Shown in pieces: positions 19,597 through 28,158 of a stretch of DNA of 64,000 nucleotides. The position numbers and the translations under genes were made by a program. This DNA is from a virus, in IMG/VR virus record IMGVR_UViG_3300041411_000178, positions 1 to 64,000 of that record; one strand, written 5' to 3'. A model generated the notes under the pieces. The model worked only from the letters and a program-made list of their open reading frames with translations. It was not told the DNA's origin and did not search any database. Each line of letters opens with the position of its first letter. The first letter of the stretch is position 1.

Positions 19597-19652
19597 GTCT
19601 GTTGTTTGGGTTAGAATATTTCAAGCCTATATTACTATCCCGAGCAACAGAC
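19597..19652 (+). promoter_or_regulatory. Early-type promoter inside a long inverted repeat
   Basis: The core TCAAGCCTATATTACT (19621-19636), preceded by AATATT, matches the shared element seen at four other gene starts in this window. It is flanked by an imperfect inverted repeat: GTCTGTTGTTTGGG (19597-19610) and CCCGAGCAACAGAC (19639-19652), 12 of 14 positions complementary. The repeat could end the upstream transcript, or be an operator. Confidence 0.6.
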
Positions 19653-19729
19653 TTACCGTCTGGGGGGACGTGGACAACACCTCTTCTTGCTTCCTAATTT
19701 CTAACACCTGTACTCACACGAGGTTTACA

Positions 19730-20170
19730 ATGAGCTTGAATAAAGAATACACAGCCGCACAAGACGCAGCCGTTAAAGATCTGGTGGAAAACGTCACGTA
19801 CAACAAGGCCACCAACCACGCTACGTTCGACGCTGCCAAACTGGAACTGCCGGAAGACATCACTCCGGAATCGATGCAAGCCCACGTGTCTTACATCAAC
19901 CAGCTGTCCGGCCAGGTTGAAGTGGCTACCGCTCAAGTGGCTCGTGATCAGTTCGCTGACAACAACAAGCTGACCACCATCGACGGCACCCTGGACTTCG
20001 GCGGCTTCACCATCAATTCCCAGCACCACCTGCAACAGCAAGTGGGCGACGATCACCTGTACGGCATCTCGACCACCGCGATCGACTACTACCACAGCGA
20101 AGAACAAACTGACTGGTTGCAAGAACACCGCGACCAACACGTAACGCTGGCCACCGCGCTGTTCGGCTAA
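19730..20170 (+). CDS. Unknown early protein, 146 aa
   Basis: The ATG at 19730 has ACGAGG about 6 nt upstream. The acidic, Gln/His-rich product begins MSLNKEYTAAQDAAV and has no recognised domain. It is the first gene after an early-type promoter and is followed by a strong terminator, so it is probably a monocistronic early gene. Codons are almost all C/G-ending, which suggests abundant expression, as expected of host-takeover proteins. Confidence 0.7.
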   Translation: MSLNKEYTAAQDAAVKDLVENVTYNKATNHATFDAAKLELPEDITPESMQAHVSYINQLSGQVEVATAQVARDQFADNNKLTTIDGTLDFGGFTINSQHHLQQQVGDDHLYGISTTAIDYYHSEEQTDWLQEHRDQHVTLATALFG

Positions 20171-20187
20171 TACCTCCACAGTAGTAC

Positions 20188-20235
20188 GGATGACTAGGGA
20201 GCAATCCTTAGTCATCCACTATTACGCATTTTGTT
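20188..20235 (+). terminator. Strong terminator after the 146-aa early gene
   Basis: The arms 20188-20200 and 20205-20217 make a 13-bp stem with one G-U pair and a GCAA tetraloop; the T-rich stretch ATTTTGTTTTT follows a few bases later. Confidence 0.8.
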
Positions 20236-20251
20236 TTTCGTGAGGTGTCAT

Positions 20252-20764
20252 ATGTCTCAAGATCCACTCAACGAACAATTCATTCCCGACGGTAGCGTGG
20301 AATGGGTTTATACGCCGCTGCCTGGTTCTCCGGTTCAGGTTCCTTCGTTCTTCATGGACGGTGGGTACAACGCTGAACTTCATAAGCAGGGCTGCAAAGA
20401 GCTGGAAGAGATGTATCCTTGCAGTACGTTTCTTATTGTGGATCCTCCCGTGAGCAGTCATGATTACAAGAAGCTTTACCGTGAATTAGACGAAACGGGG
20501 TTCTTTACAGACCGTAAGTCTGAAGGTGACGTAAATGGGTTCAGAGTGTCGTATGCGCTTACCTTCACCATGAAGCCCAATGGTGTTAACGTCACCTGTT
20601 CTATTCCTGGTTACAGCCGTAGCAAAGGAAAGATTGCTGTTCCTAATATACGCGTTGTAGAGTTCTATTCCGATGGCAGTGCATGGGTTGCTCAGCCAGC
20701 TAAGTTGGATGAAGCTATCCGGGCTATTGAAGCGCTTATTGAGCAGCGTAAAGCGACGGGGTAA
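20252..20764 (+). CDS. Unknown protein, 170 aa
   Basis: The ATG at 20252 has GAGGTG at 20242-20247. The product begins MSQDPLNEQFIPDG; no motif recognised. Codon use is more A/T-ending than in the neighbouring 146-aa gene. It starts a four-gene rightward run (20252-23343). Confidence 0.6.
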   Translation: MSQDPLNEQFIPDGSVEWVYTPLPGSPVQVPSFFMDGGYNAELHKQGCKELEEMYPCSTFLIVDPPVSSHDYKKLYRELDETGFFTDRKSEGDVNGFRVSYALTFTMKPNGVNVTCSIPGYSRSKGKIAVPNIRVVEFYSDGSAWVAQPAKLDEAIRAIEALIEQRKATG

Positions 20765-20766
20765 TA

Positions 20767-21717
20767 ATGGATACATACGAACTTGTTCAGATGCTTGTCA
20801 AGATGGGTGTGTTCTTTGCCCCCCAAGACCAGTTTGTAATAAAGGACTGTTTGGTGAAGCTCTACACCAATCCTCAGTTTGACAACAACGGCTTGGAAGT
20901 CTCTATCGGTCATCCTGAGTATGCTGGTGCTTACGTACCTTGGTACAGCTACACTCATGGGAGCCACCTGGGGCATTGTTTCCACGGTGAGACGATAAGT
21001 GCTACGAAACTACGTGCTGCTTTGTCAGCGGCTATCGTTACTTGGTACGGTGCTGAATCAGTGGACATCATGTTTGGCGCGGGTATGTACTTGCGGCTTC
21101 TTGATACTACATTGAGATTTGATCCTGATTTTAAAGGTCACCTCAAAATAGTTAAACTCGGTCCTCGTAAAGACCTACAAAAAGATGTAGACGAACACTT
21201 GCTCAAACTTCCTTTCGAGGAAGTCCATTCTTGGGGCATGCCATTGGCCCCTTATTCTGGAGGGATCCACGTGACCACTAAACTCAATAAGGCGGAAGCC
21301 CAAGTGCCACGTATCAGCTATCGCGACGCCGTAGCCAATTTGGCAGCAGAAGAAAAGCTCCGCTTCGAAGGGGAACACTATAAGCCCCAGAAAGCCGAGC
21401 CAAGTCCTTTCGGCGATAAACCTGAGGGCGTGGATGATCACCCGTGGGTAGCCTGGCGTCGTAACCACTACTCCACTCCGGTGGGTATGAAGGCTGACGA
21501 ATACCGTCGGGCGCTGATCGATGTACTGGAGACTGAACCCTTCCGTACGTTGAACAGCCTGAGTCTGGTTAACTGTGAACGCGAACGCCACGGTCATTTG
21601 ACACTGGGGTGGGTCATCTGTATGTACTACAATTTCGGCGGTAAGTCCTGGGAAGAAATTCACCAGGTAGGTATTGAACGCATCAAATACGATCGTCGTA
21701 AAGACGGTAAAAATTAA
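20767..21717 (+). CDS. Unknown protein, 316 aa, with a possible internal start
   Basis: No domain recognised. Residues 1-168 and 169-316 look like two modules. At the junction an in-frame GTG (21271) follows GGAGGG at a good spacing, so the C-terminal module of about 148 aa may also be made separately. The first module has more A/T-ending codons than the second. ATG starts two bases after the previous stop. Confidence 0.6.
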   Translation: MDTYELVQMLVKMGVFFAPQDQFVIKDCLVKLYTNPQFDNNGLEVSIGHPEYAGAYVPWYSYTHGSHLGHCFHGETISATKLRAALSAAIVTWYGAESVDIMFGAGMYLRLLDTTLRFDPDFKGHLKIVKLGPRKDLQKDVDEHLLKLPFEEVHSWGMPLAPYSGGIHVTTKLNKAEAQVPRISYRDAVANLAAEEKLRFEGEHYKPQKAEPSPFGDKPEGVDDHPWVAWRRNHYSTPVGMKADEYRRALIDVLETEPFRTLNSLSLVNCERERHGHLTLGWVICMYYNFGGKSWEEIHQVGIERIKYDRRKDGKN

Positions 21718-21729
21718 TAGGGGGTAGGT

Positions 21730-22506
21730 ATGCTTCATGAACTCGATTATGACAAAGACTTGGATTTGACACTCGGACTGGTGCGCAAAGAGTTACGCGC
21801 GCTGGTAGACGGCCGTACGTTCGTCGATGAGCGGGAAATGCGTGGCGGTAAGACCGGGCATTACTTCCTGCCAAACAGTTTTGCCGTTATGGCAGGTCTG
21901 CGCTATCTCGGGGAAGATTCTTCCGCTCAGCCTCTTAAAACGTTCACCGTTATCGCCAAACCAGTAACAGTGGTCGTACACGGCGGCGGTACTGAATACG
22001 AATTGATGTTTGCCAGCTTCGAAGACGCGCAAAGCGGTGCTATCTCGTTGGGCCTGGAACGCGAGATCGTGTATGGCGACATTACCATGCACGAAGAACT
22101 GCTCGACCAGCGAGCGGCGTTTCCAGGTATTATCGACGTGGTCGGTTCTGCGAAAAAAGCCAGCAATCGGTCTCTGGCGGATATGTCATTGTATCCAGCA
22201 GGGCGCCAGGTCAGTTCCGGTAACAAGGACCCCTATTTCTTAGGGTTCATGCTCGGATCGACCATGGGCGGCGATTGCCGTTCGCTACACATCAGCATGG
22301 CCGGTGAAGGTGAGTACGACATCAAGCACTCCGGTGACGAACACCGCTATACGCCCAATGCCTGGGTATCGGCCAGCCGTCTGCTGGAAAACCCCAACAC
22401 CTTCGAAAAACTCTGCCCGTGGTCTGCTCAGTTTGTTGAGGCGCTGCGGGGTAATCGTAATCACTGGACGCCTGAGCGCGAACAGGGTTTGAAAACTATT
22501 CGTTAA
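21730..22506 (+). CDS. Unknown protein, 258 aa
   Basis: The product begins MLHELDYDKDLDLTLGL; no recognised motif. It follows a purine-rich leader (TAGGGGGTAGGT) and is co-directional with neighbours at spacings under 30 bp, so it is probably in one operon with 20252-23343. Confidence 0.6.
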   Translation: MLHELDYDKDLDLTLGLVRKELRALVDGRTFVDEREMRGGKTGHYFLPNSFAVMAGLRYLGEDSSAQPLKTFTVIAKPVTVVVHGGGTEYELMFASFEDAQSGAISLGLEREIVYGDITMHEELLDQRAAFPGIIDVVGSAKKASNRSLADMSLYPAGRQVSSGNKDPYFLGFMLGSTMGGDCRSLHISMAGEGEYDIKHSGDEHRYTPNAWVSASRLLENPNTFEKLCPWSAQFVEALRGNRNHWTPEREQGLKTIR

Positions 22507-22533
22507 TCGTTTTATCCATCAGGAGCAATACCC

Positions 22534-23343
22534 ATGTTGTTGAAGTCTATCCCTAAAGGTGCTGAATTCACTTACGGCGTTCACGGCCCATCCCTGGCCG
22601 CTATCGTGCCTGACAACGCGTTCACGCTGTTGCCTCAGGAACAGCTGCGTGACGCTGTACGTAAACTCGACGAAATCACCATGGGCTCCGTGCGCGCTCT
22701 GAACGCCAAGTTCGAGTTGCTGCGCCAAGGCATCGGTTACATCCTGTTCTACCGCATCGAACGTGATTTCAGTGGTAACAGTTTTGTTCAATTCATGGTC
22801 TATCGCCGCAACAAGACCAACAACGAAGGTCAGCTGGTCTCCAAACTGAGCCTGGGGGCTGGCGGTCATATCGAAGGTTTCGACGTGTCCTACCACCGGA
22901 TCATTAAAGACGAGTTGCTGCACGGGACTCCGATCATCGATATGGGTGAAACCACCGACGATTCCGTTGATCGTGAGGGCGGTGAAGAAGTCAAGCTGTT
23001 CGACAAAGATGACCAGAACGTTACTGGCGATGTCATGGTCGATGCCAAAGAAGGCCCGTTCAACAAGATCGGCTTCGTGATGGACAGCAAGCCTGAAGAG
23101 AAAGGCTACGTCGGCAACATCCATTACGGTGTGGTGTACGCCATCGACGCTTCTGAAGCTGTTCGCTTCGAAATGGCTGAGCCTCAGAACGACGCTGTTG
23201 CCTGGGCGTGTGCTGACGACCTCAAGAACGGCGACCTGTTCAAGAACCCTGAATGCCCGCTCGAACCGTGGTCGCAAATGATCGCTGATCAAATCGATGC
23301 GGTTGAAGACTACATCCTGACGCACTTCGCGCCGGCGGCCTAA
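22534..23343 (+). CDS. Unknown protein with NUDIX-like features, 269 aa
   Basis: Residues 108-114 (GAGGHIE) and a later KIGFV...VGNIHYGVVY resemble COG4112-type NUDIX phosphoesterases, which show GxGGHI followed by a REUxEE helix. Here that helix reads IIKDELLHG, so the canonical catalytic glutamates are not all present. If the fold is right the enzyme is divergent or inactive. CAGGAG precedes the ATG. Strong C/G-ending codon bias suggests high expression. A terminator follows. The fold call is tentative; the gene is secure. Confidence 0.65.
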   Translation: MLLKSIPKGAEFTYGVHGPSLAAIVPDNAFTLLPQEQLRDAVRKLDEITMGSVRALNAKFELLRQGIGYILFYRIERDFSGNSFVQFMVYRRNKTNNEGQLVSKLSLGAGGHIEGFDVSYHRIIKDELLHGTPIIDMGETTDDSVDREGGEEVKLFDKDDQNVTGDVMVDAKEGPFNKIGFVMDSKPEEKGYVGNIHYGVVYAIDASEAVRFEMAEPQNDAVAWACADDLKNGDLFKNPECPLEPWSQMIADQIDAVEDYILTHFAPAA

Positions 23344-23351
23344 CCGCAATG

Positions 23352-23388
23352 CACTGCCCTCTTCGGAGGGTGGTGTTTATTTTTTTGT
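23352..23388 (+). terminator. UUCG-tetraloop terminator
   Basis: CCCTC (23357-23361), TTCG loop, GAGGG (23366-23370), with outer pairs extending the stem to 23352-23375 and a T-rich run TTTATTTTTTT after it. Confidence 0.85.
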
Positions 23389-23406
23389 CATGTGGGGGAT
23401 TTATTA

Positions 23407-23838
23407 ATGGTCGTTAGAAGTAAAGAAGTTTCTCCTGAGCTGCGATCCTTATACGAGGAAACAATACAGGTGTTCACCAAAGACATTACTGGTACATTTA
23501 TAGGCGGGATTGTCGTTGCAATAGTTCCCATGGAACATTGGTCACCCAATATTTACTTTTACGATTTCGCTAAACGTCGTGACCCAATTGCCGAGATCGG
23601 TAGTGGTGGGCAAAGTCTAGTGTTCCGACCTTACTCAGTTAAGGGTCATAACGGCGACGTTTATCTTGATGAATCCATTGTGTTAGCACAGATGCAAGTC
23701 TTACCTGAATTGATAAGAATGAGAATCCAGGAAGTACAAGCGTTAGAACTGGGTGTAGCGGTAAGGCACGTTCACAAGTTTACAGATCCCAATTACGTAC
23801 CACCCCAACAGAAAAAGAAGCAGGGACGGAATAAATAA
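23407..23838 (+). CDS. Unknown protein, 143 aa
   Basis: The ATG at 23407 is preferred because GGGGG (23394-23398) lies at ribosome-site distance; an in-frame GTG at 23392 is a weaker alternative. The product begins MVVRSKEVSPELR and ends in a basic tail (KKKQGRNK). No motif recognised. The stop overlaps the start of the PP-loop gene (TAATG), so the two are coupled. Confidence 0.6.
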   Translation: MVVRSKEVSPELRSLYEETIQVFTKDITGTFIGGIVVAIVPMEHWSPNIYFYDFAKRRDPIAEIGSGGQSLVFRPYSVKGHNGDVYLDESIVLAQMQVLPELIRMRIQEVQALELGVAVRHVHKFTDPNYVPPQQKKKQGRNK

Positions 23839-24776
23839 TGTCAGAAGTTAACGTTGCTTTCAGTTCGGGTATTGATTCAACTGCTTTGCTGGTAATGGGT
23901 CTGCGTCGGGGGTTTCGTGTGAACCTGCACATGATCAACGTGTCTGGTATTCCTGAGACGATGATGTACGAAGCGTACACGATGTGGCGTATCATTGAAG
24001 AGGTCAAGAAGATGACCTTCAAGAGTGGGAGTATCGGGACTGTTTCTTACAGCTTTGAATCACCCTTCCCGGCTCGTACGAAGGGCGGTACTGAAGACCA
24101 AGTCTGTAACTCCATTGTACAACAACTCGCCACTGTCTTGGGCATGGTGGATATTCGGCGGATGAACTATGACCAATGCCCAGGGACCTGGATTGGGTGG
24201 AACAAAGCAGATGCTTCCGAATCCTCCCTAATTGAATGGGATCACACCGAGCAAGATTACGAAGACCTTGTTACTAAGGTTCCAGCTATGATCGGTCGTC
24301 TTGGTAATGCGGACAACCTGGAAACGCCTTTCCGTATGCCGTTGTGGGATTTGAGCAAGAAAGAGATCTACGCTATCTTGCCACCAGAGTTGAAAGCACT
24401 GACTTTGGTAAACGGCAAAGCCTATGTTGATCCTGAGAAGAACAAGGCGACGTATAACGCCTATCCACACAAGCTTAAGGAACTTGCTGAGCAGCTGGAT
24501 ATGGAAATGCCAGAACACTGGGCTGTTGATCTAACCGACATTCCTGCGCACATCCGCATTATGTGCGGCTATGGTCTACCATCTGATGTGGGGTTGTCCG
24601 ATGATGCGTTACCACTTGTTCTTGAGCTGAGCAAGTTGTTCTCGTGGAAATACAACATTACTTTTGAAAAGGCCGAGAAAAGTAACGCTGTCAGCAACTT
24701 CAAGTATTTCGTAGACAACCACATTGAACTGGTTGGTAAACTCTCCGCATTTAAGAAAGAGGAAGCAGTCGCATGA
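23838..24776 (+). CDS. PP-loop ATP pyrophosphatase, QueC/ExsB-like
   Basis: A 312-aa protein whose N-terminus carries AFSSGIDSTALL (residues 7-18), the SGGxDS PP-loop of N-type ATP pyrophosphatases. The order is like that of QueC/ExsB, with FRMPLWDLSKKEIY recalling the QueC 'PL..ltK.eI' region. QueC makes preQ0, used by some phages for 7-deazaguanine DNA modification. No zinc-binding CxxC is obvious and no FolE/QueD/QueE or transglycosylase gene is seen in this window, so the substrate is open. It overlaps tmk by four bases (ATGA), tying it to nucleotide metabolism. Confidence 0.65.
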   Translation: MSEVNVAFSSGIDSTALLVMGLRRGFRVNLHMINVSGIPETMMYEAYTMWRIIEEVKKMTFKSGSIGTVSYSFESPFPARTKGGTEDQVCNSIVQQLATVLGMVDIRRMNYDQCPGTWIGWNKADASESSLIEWDHTEQDYEDLVTKVPAMIGRLGNADNLETPFRMPLWDLSKKEIYAILPPELKALTLVNGKAYVDPEKNKATYNAYPHKLKELAEQLDMEMPEHWAVDLTDIPAHIRIMCGYGLPSDVGLSDDALPLVLELSKLFSWKYNITFEKAEKSNAVSNFKYFVDNHIELVGKLSAFKKEEAVA

Positions 24777-25543
24777 AGGGGCACTTAATTGTTGTAGAGG
24801 GCCTAGGAGGCTCTGGAAAGACCAGTGTCTTGGATCGCATGGAAATGCAGCTGCAACAGGCTAACGTTCCTTACATCCGCACCCGTGAGCCCGGCGGTAC
24901 CTTTGCTGCCGAGTATCTGCGCAAATTGTGTCGCGAAGGCATTCCGGATAACCCAGGTAAGTTGGACCCTATGACGGTGGCATTGCTGTTCAATGCTGCT
25001 CGTTCTGAAAACATCAAGGACGTAATCAAACCAGCGCTGGCAGCAGGTAAAGTGGTTCTGTGTGATCGCTTCTGTGATGCAACGTTTGCCTTCCAACATG
25101 AGGCCGGTCTGAAGAATCTGCTCGACCTTCATCTGGCGGCACACGGTGATTTCTTCCCGGACCTTACTTTCCTGTTGGACGGCGACCCTGCGATCTTCCA
25201 ACGCCGGATTACCCCTGAAGAAATGGCCAGCGATCAGTTTGACTCCATGGGAATGGAGAAGCTGAACATCGCCCGCAAGAACTTCGTAAACCTGACCAAG
25301 TTCCGAATTCACGACGGCCGTTACGTTTTGGTTAACGCTGAAGTTAACCAAGACCAGGTCTACGCGCAGATCCTCCCTGATCTGATGGGTGTCATTGACC
25401 GGATGAAACAACGCCCGGATCCAGTGCCGGCACCAACATTAGACCAGCTGTTGGAGCTTTCGCAGAAGTCCACAAAGATGTTAGAAGGTCTGGTTGAGAC
25501 TTACACCCCTACCGACCGTCCCGCGGTGTCGATCAAGGACTAG
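24773..25543 (+). CDS. tmk: Thymidylate kinase
   Basis: A 256-aa dTMP kinase (dTMP + ATP to dTDP). Walker A is GLGGSGKT (residues 10-17), the dTMP-binding TREPGG is at 37-42, and CDRF (97-100) is the DR motif. A C-terminal extension of about 50 residues beyond the usual 205-215 aa has no recognised domain. It is coupled to the PP-loop gene by an ATGA overlap, and probably supplies dTTP for phage replication. A kinase-dead relative occurs at 42011-42577. Confidence 0.9.
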   Translation: MKGHLIVVEGLGGSGKTSVLDRMEMQLQQANVPYIRTREPGGTFAAEYLRKLCREGIPDNPGKLDPMTVALLFNAARSENIKDVIKPALAAGKVVLCDRFCDATFAFQHEAGLKNLLDLHLAAHGDFFPDLTFLLDGDPAIFQRRITPEEMASDQFDSMGMEKLNIARKNFVNLTKFRIHDGRYVLVNAEVNQDQVYAQILPDLMGVIDRMKQRPDPVPAPTLDQLLELSQKSTKMLEGLVETYTPTDRPAVSIKD

Positions 25544-25573
25544 ATGCTATAGTCCAAACAAGAGGTTAGGGTT

Positions 25574-25762
25574 ATGACACCTGATGACGAAATGCGCCAA
25601 CGGCTTCACCTGGATTCCCTGGGCAAGGTCTATTCGACTGTTCCACCGGAACGTAACTCCTGGAGCCCTCAAGGCTTGAAGGAAGATCCGAACTTTGTAA
25701 AACGTGCTGAACCGCCTAAGCAGTTCGGTTACGGGATGGAACTGAATCTCCCCAAACGTTAA
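25574..25762 (+). CDS. Small unknown protein, 62 aa
   Basis: AGAGG lies upstream of the ATG and a strong terminator follows, so this is the last gene of the 23407-25762 operon. The product (MTPDDEMRQRLHLDSLGKV...) is charged and Pro-rich with no recognised motif. Confidence 0.6.
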   Translation: MTPDDEMRQRLHLDSLGKVYSTVPPERNSWSPQGLKEDPNFVKRAEPPKQFGYGMELNLPKR

Positions 25763-25771
25763 CTCGTTATT

Positions 25772-25812
25772 ATACCTACCTAGCCCGTAATAGGCTAGGT
25801 AGGTATATTTAA
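25772..25812 (+). terminator. Strong terminator, AGCCCG-loop family
   Basis: The arms 25772-25785 and 25793-25806 form a perfect 14-bp stem. The loop CGTAATA after TAGCC resembles the terminators at 28597 and 53964. Confidence 0.85.
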
Positions 25813-25821
25813 GATACATCA

Positions 25822-25843
25822 TCTTTCAGGTCTATATTACTCC
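25822..25843 (+). promoter_or_regulatory. Early-type promoter for the 299-aa gene
   Basis: TTTCAGGTCTATATTACTCC (25824-25843) fits the shared early element. It lies between a terminator and the ATG at 25887, as expected for a promoter that restarts transcription. Confidence 0.6.
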
Positions 25844-25886
25844 TGTGATTAAGACAATTAAGTCTTTCATACTCCGGAGTAACATC

Positions 25887-26786
25887 ATGAACAATTCCAT
25901 CGCTACTGTTTCTTTCATGGCTGACCGTTTCGCTAAACTGCTGGCCAACATCGCTTTCGAAATTCCATTCGAACCAGAGTGGAAAAACGGCACTGGTTAC
26001 TTTGACCATGCTGTTGATTGCTACGTGCCTGAAGGGCGTGTGGTCAAAGCTGTTTGCCCAAGCACGCAACGCCGCATCGTTCTGGTCGGCACCGTGCTGG
26101 GTACTGTGGTTGTGTTTGAACGCTACACGCCAGACATCGGCCAGGCATTCATTCTGACCTGGCATGCTCCTAAAGCGCTGCGTGCATTCATTGGCGAACC
26201 AGCACTGACGTCGGACACGCTGGAAAAGATCGTCTGCACCTACCACCCGCAGGAAAACATCAGTGCGCACGTTGACCGTCTGATTGACGATGGCATCAAA
26301 GCGCGCATTGCCCGCAAGGTGGATGTAGCGTCGATACACATGCCAGCTCCAGAGAAGGGCGTTGCCTGCCGTGTGGTGCCTGACGATGAAGTATCGTCGG
26401 ATTACCGCCCGTTGGTGATTGCTGACTCCAACGTGTCGCAGATCTTCGTGGCTGTTGCTAAAGCAGTTCATGCAGCCAAGGGTGTGGTAAAAGACGATCA
26501 CCGCGCATCCATTGGCGGTACCCTGAAGCTGTGTGGTGTGGCGACTCTGGATAATGGTGATTCTTCCATTCCAGTGGCGCTGATCGACGACGAGTACTTC
26601 TCGCTGAACGAACTGTACCTGGACGAAGCGGGTGTTCCACACGTGTCCACTCGTTCGGTGGCTGGTGTGATTCACACGCCGAAGTCTCAGAACGTGACAC
26701 TGGAGCAAGGCATCGCTGCTTACAACAAGGCGATGGAAGGCAATCGCTTCTCGTGTGGCCAAGTCAACAACGTAGTCCTGTTCTAA
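25887..26786 (+). CDS. Unknown early protein, 299 aa
   Basis: The ATG at 25887 has CCGGAGT 6-7 nt upstream. The product begins MNNSIATVSFMADRF; no recognised motif. It is framed by an early-type promoter and a terminator, so it is probably a single-gene early unit, and C/G-ending codons point to strong expression. Confidence 0.7.
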   Translation: MNNSIATVSFMADRFAKLLANIAFEIPFEPEWKNGTGYFDHAVDCYVPEGRVVKAVCPSTQRRIVLVGTVLGTVVVFERYTPDIGQAFILTWHAPKALRAFIGEPALTSDTLEKIVCTYHPQENISAHVDRLIDDGIKARIARKVDVASIHMPAPEKGVACRVVPDDEVSSDYRPLVIADSNVSQIFVAVAKAVHAAKGVVKDDHRASIGGTLKLCGVATLDNGDSSIPVALIDDEYFSLNELYLDEAGVPHVSTRSVAGVIHTPKSQNVTLEQGIAAYNKAMEGNRFSCGQVNNVVLF

Positions 26787-26795
26787 GCAGGACGT

Positions 26796-26832
26796 AAAAG
26801 GCGGGGGAGAAATCCTCCGTCTTTTATTTTTT
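26796..26832 (+). terminator. Terminator after the 299-aa early gene
   Basis: The arms 26796-26808 and 26813-26825 pair over 13 bp (two G-U) with a GAAA tetraloop, followed by a T-rich run. Confidence 0.8.
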
Positions 26833-26872
26833 GGGGGATTAGGAATATTCCCCTTCATCAAAGGAGTTAGTT

Positions 26873-27349
26873 ATGCGATTGCTTATCGTGCTGTTATTGG
26901 TGGTCCTTGCTTCGGCAGAGCCCGCCATGGCCAGAGCAGGTATCATGGCTGGTATACCTGAGAGCAAACAAGAAAGTGTTCTGATGAGCTGTGACACGGA
27001 AGCTGGCAAGAGTCTGCTAGTCCTTCGTGATCCAGATACAGACACCTTCACGATTCTCTACGGTAAAGACCTGATCCGGCCTGAGCAGATAGTAGTCAAG
27101 CTAGGCAATGACATGGGTACCTCCTATCACCATTCCGCGTCGGAAGCTACCGACACTCGAGAGATCTACTCGGCGGATGGGCAACAGTTCACTACAGTGG
27201 GCTATATGGATAAGGCAGGTGTCATATCGGCGTATTACAAATTACAAACCGGTGTGACAGTGTTGATCTCGGATAAGTGTACTGCGGCTAGTATCAGCAG
27301 TGCGTTTGACTTCTCTGAGAACTTCTCCAATATGACCGAGGTTGACTAA
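26873..27349 (+). CDS. Exported protein with Sec signal peptide, 158 aa
   Basis: The N-terminus MRLLIVLLLVVLASAEPAMA is a typical Sec signal: one Arg, a hydrophobic core, and small residues before a likely signal-peptidase I site in AMARA (around residues 20-22). There is no lipobox. The mature part of about 135 residues has cysteines (for example MSCDTE and SDKCTA) that could form a periplasmic disulfide. No family recognised. AAAGGAG gives a near-ideal ribosome site. A phage protein sent to the periplasm may modify the envelope or block superinfection; that is inference. Confidence 0.65.
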   Translation: MRLLIVLLLVVLASAEPAMARAGIMAGIPESKQESVLMSCDTEAGKSLLVLRDPDTDTFTILYGKDLIRPEQIVVKLGNDMGTSYHHSASEATDTREIYSADGQQFTTVGYMDKAGVISAYYKLQTGVTVLISDKCTAASISSAFDFSENFSNMTEVD

Positions 27350-27396
27350 GGTAGCGGGAGGGTTTCCTCCCCCACCTACCTTTCTTTATTTTTTTG
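27350..27396 (+). terminator. Terminator after the exported-protein gene
   Basis: GGTAG...CTACC (27350-27354/27376-27380) and GGGAGG...CCTCCC (27356-27361/27366-27371) make a stem with a small internal loop, followed by TTTCTTTATTTTTTT. Confidence 0.8.
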
Positions 27397-27417
27397 CTTT
27401 AAGTACAGGAGTACGTT

Positions 27418-28152
27418 ATGAATCGGTTTCGTATAGCGGACCGCAAAAACTTCCAGCTCTTTCAGGGCATTCTTACTGTTGCAGGCAATTACCTTCCTTT
27501 GGGCTTTATCTTCAGAGTTTTCAACCACATGAAGAAGAACCCTGAAGGATACGATCAAGAGTGGTTGTACAACGCTCTGTGTGCTACCAAGGACCTCTCT
27601 CAGCTACATTCCCTACCTGAGGGTGCTCTTCACGTGATGTACGCCGTGACGATGCTTATGGAGACTGGTAGGACGTATGAGAGTTCTATTCCCACAGACG
27701 CCGCTGCGGCGTTTGCTGTGGTGTTCTTGAATGAACATGCCGACGGTTTCTTCTCTGATGACGAAATACAAAGCATCTACAAAAGCTGTCGCCGTACCAG
27801 CGTCATGAATATGCGACCTTCGGTGGACACCACCATTGCTGTTGTGGCAAATGAAGTTCGGTTATTAACGGACATCTTTTATCCGAACCCGGCAAAGATG
27901 GTGATTGAATTTGTCAGAAACAATTCTACGCCTAATCTCGCCCCCATGGAACCTGATGAATGGTGCAGAGAGTTAGCGGTTAGTTTCGCTGAGCGCTTTG
28001 GCCGTCGTGGAACGGCGTGGAAAACGCTGCCAGTCATGGTTCTAAACAACAAGCAGGAGCAGTTAAGAAACTTCCAGGCTCTGGCTGATGACGCGGATTA
28101 TATCAGCGGGCTTGTGAAGAATAACTATAACCGCATTTTTGCTCGAAGGTAA
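27418..28152 (+). CDS. Unknown protein, 244 aa
   Basis: The product begins MNRFRIADRKNFQLF; helical, no recognised domain. AGGAGT precedes the ATG. The next gene starts seven bases after its stop, so the two are cotranscribed. Confidence 0.6.
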   Translation: MNRFRIADRKNFQLFQGILTVAGNYLPLGFIFRVFNHMKKNPEGYDQEWLYNALCATKDLSQLHSLPEGALHVMYAVTMLMETGRTYESSIPTDAAAAFAVVFLNEHADGFFSDDEIQSIYKSCRRTSVMNMRPSVDTTIAVVANEVRLLTDIFYPNPAKMVIEFVRNNSTPNLAPMEPDEWCRELAVSFAERFGRRGTAWKTLPVMVLNNKQEQLRNFQALADDADYISGLVKNNYNRIFARR

Positions 28153-28158
28153 AAAGGT

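Noticed and set aside
26842-26851. GGAATATTCC palindrome upstream of the exported-protein gene, considered as an operator
   Set aside because: A 10-bp AT-rich palindrome is expected by chance in a genome region of this size, and no second copy was seen.
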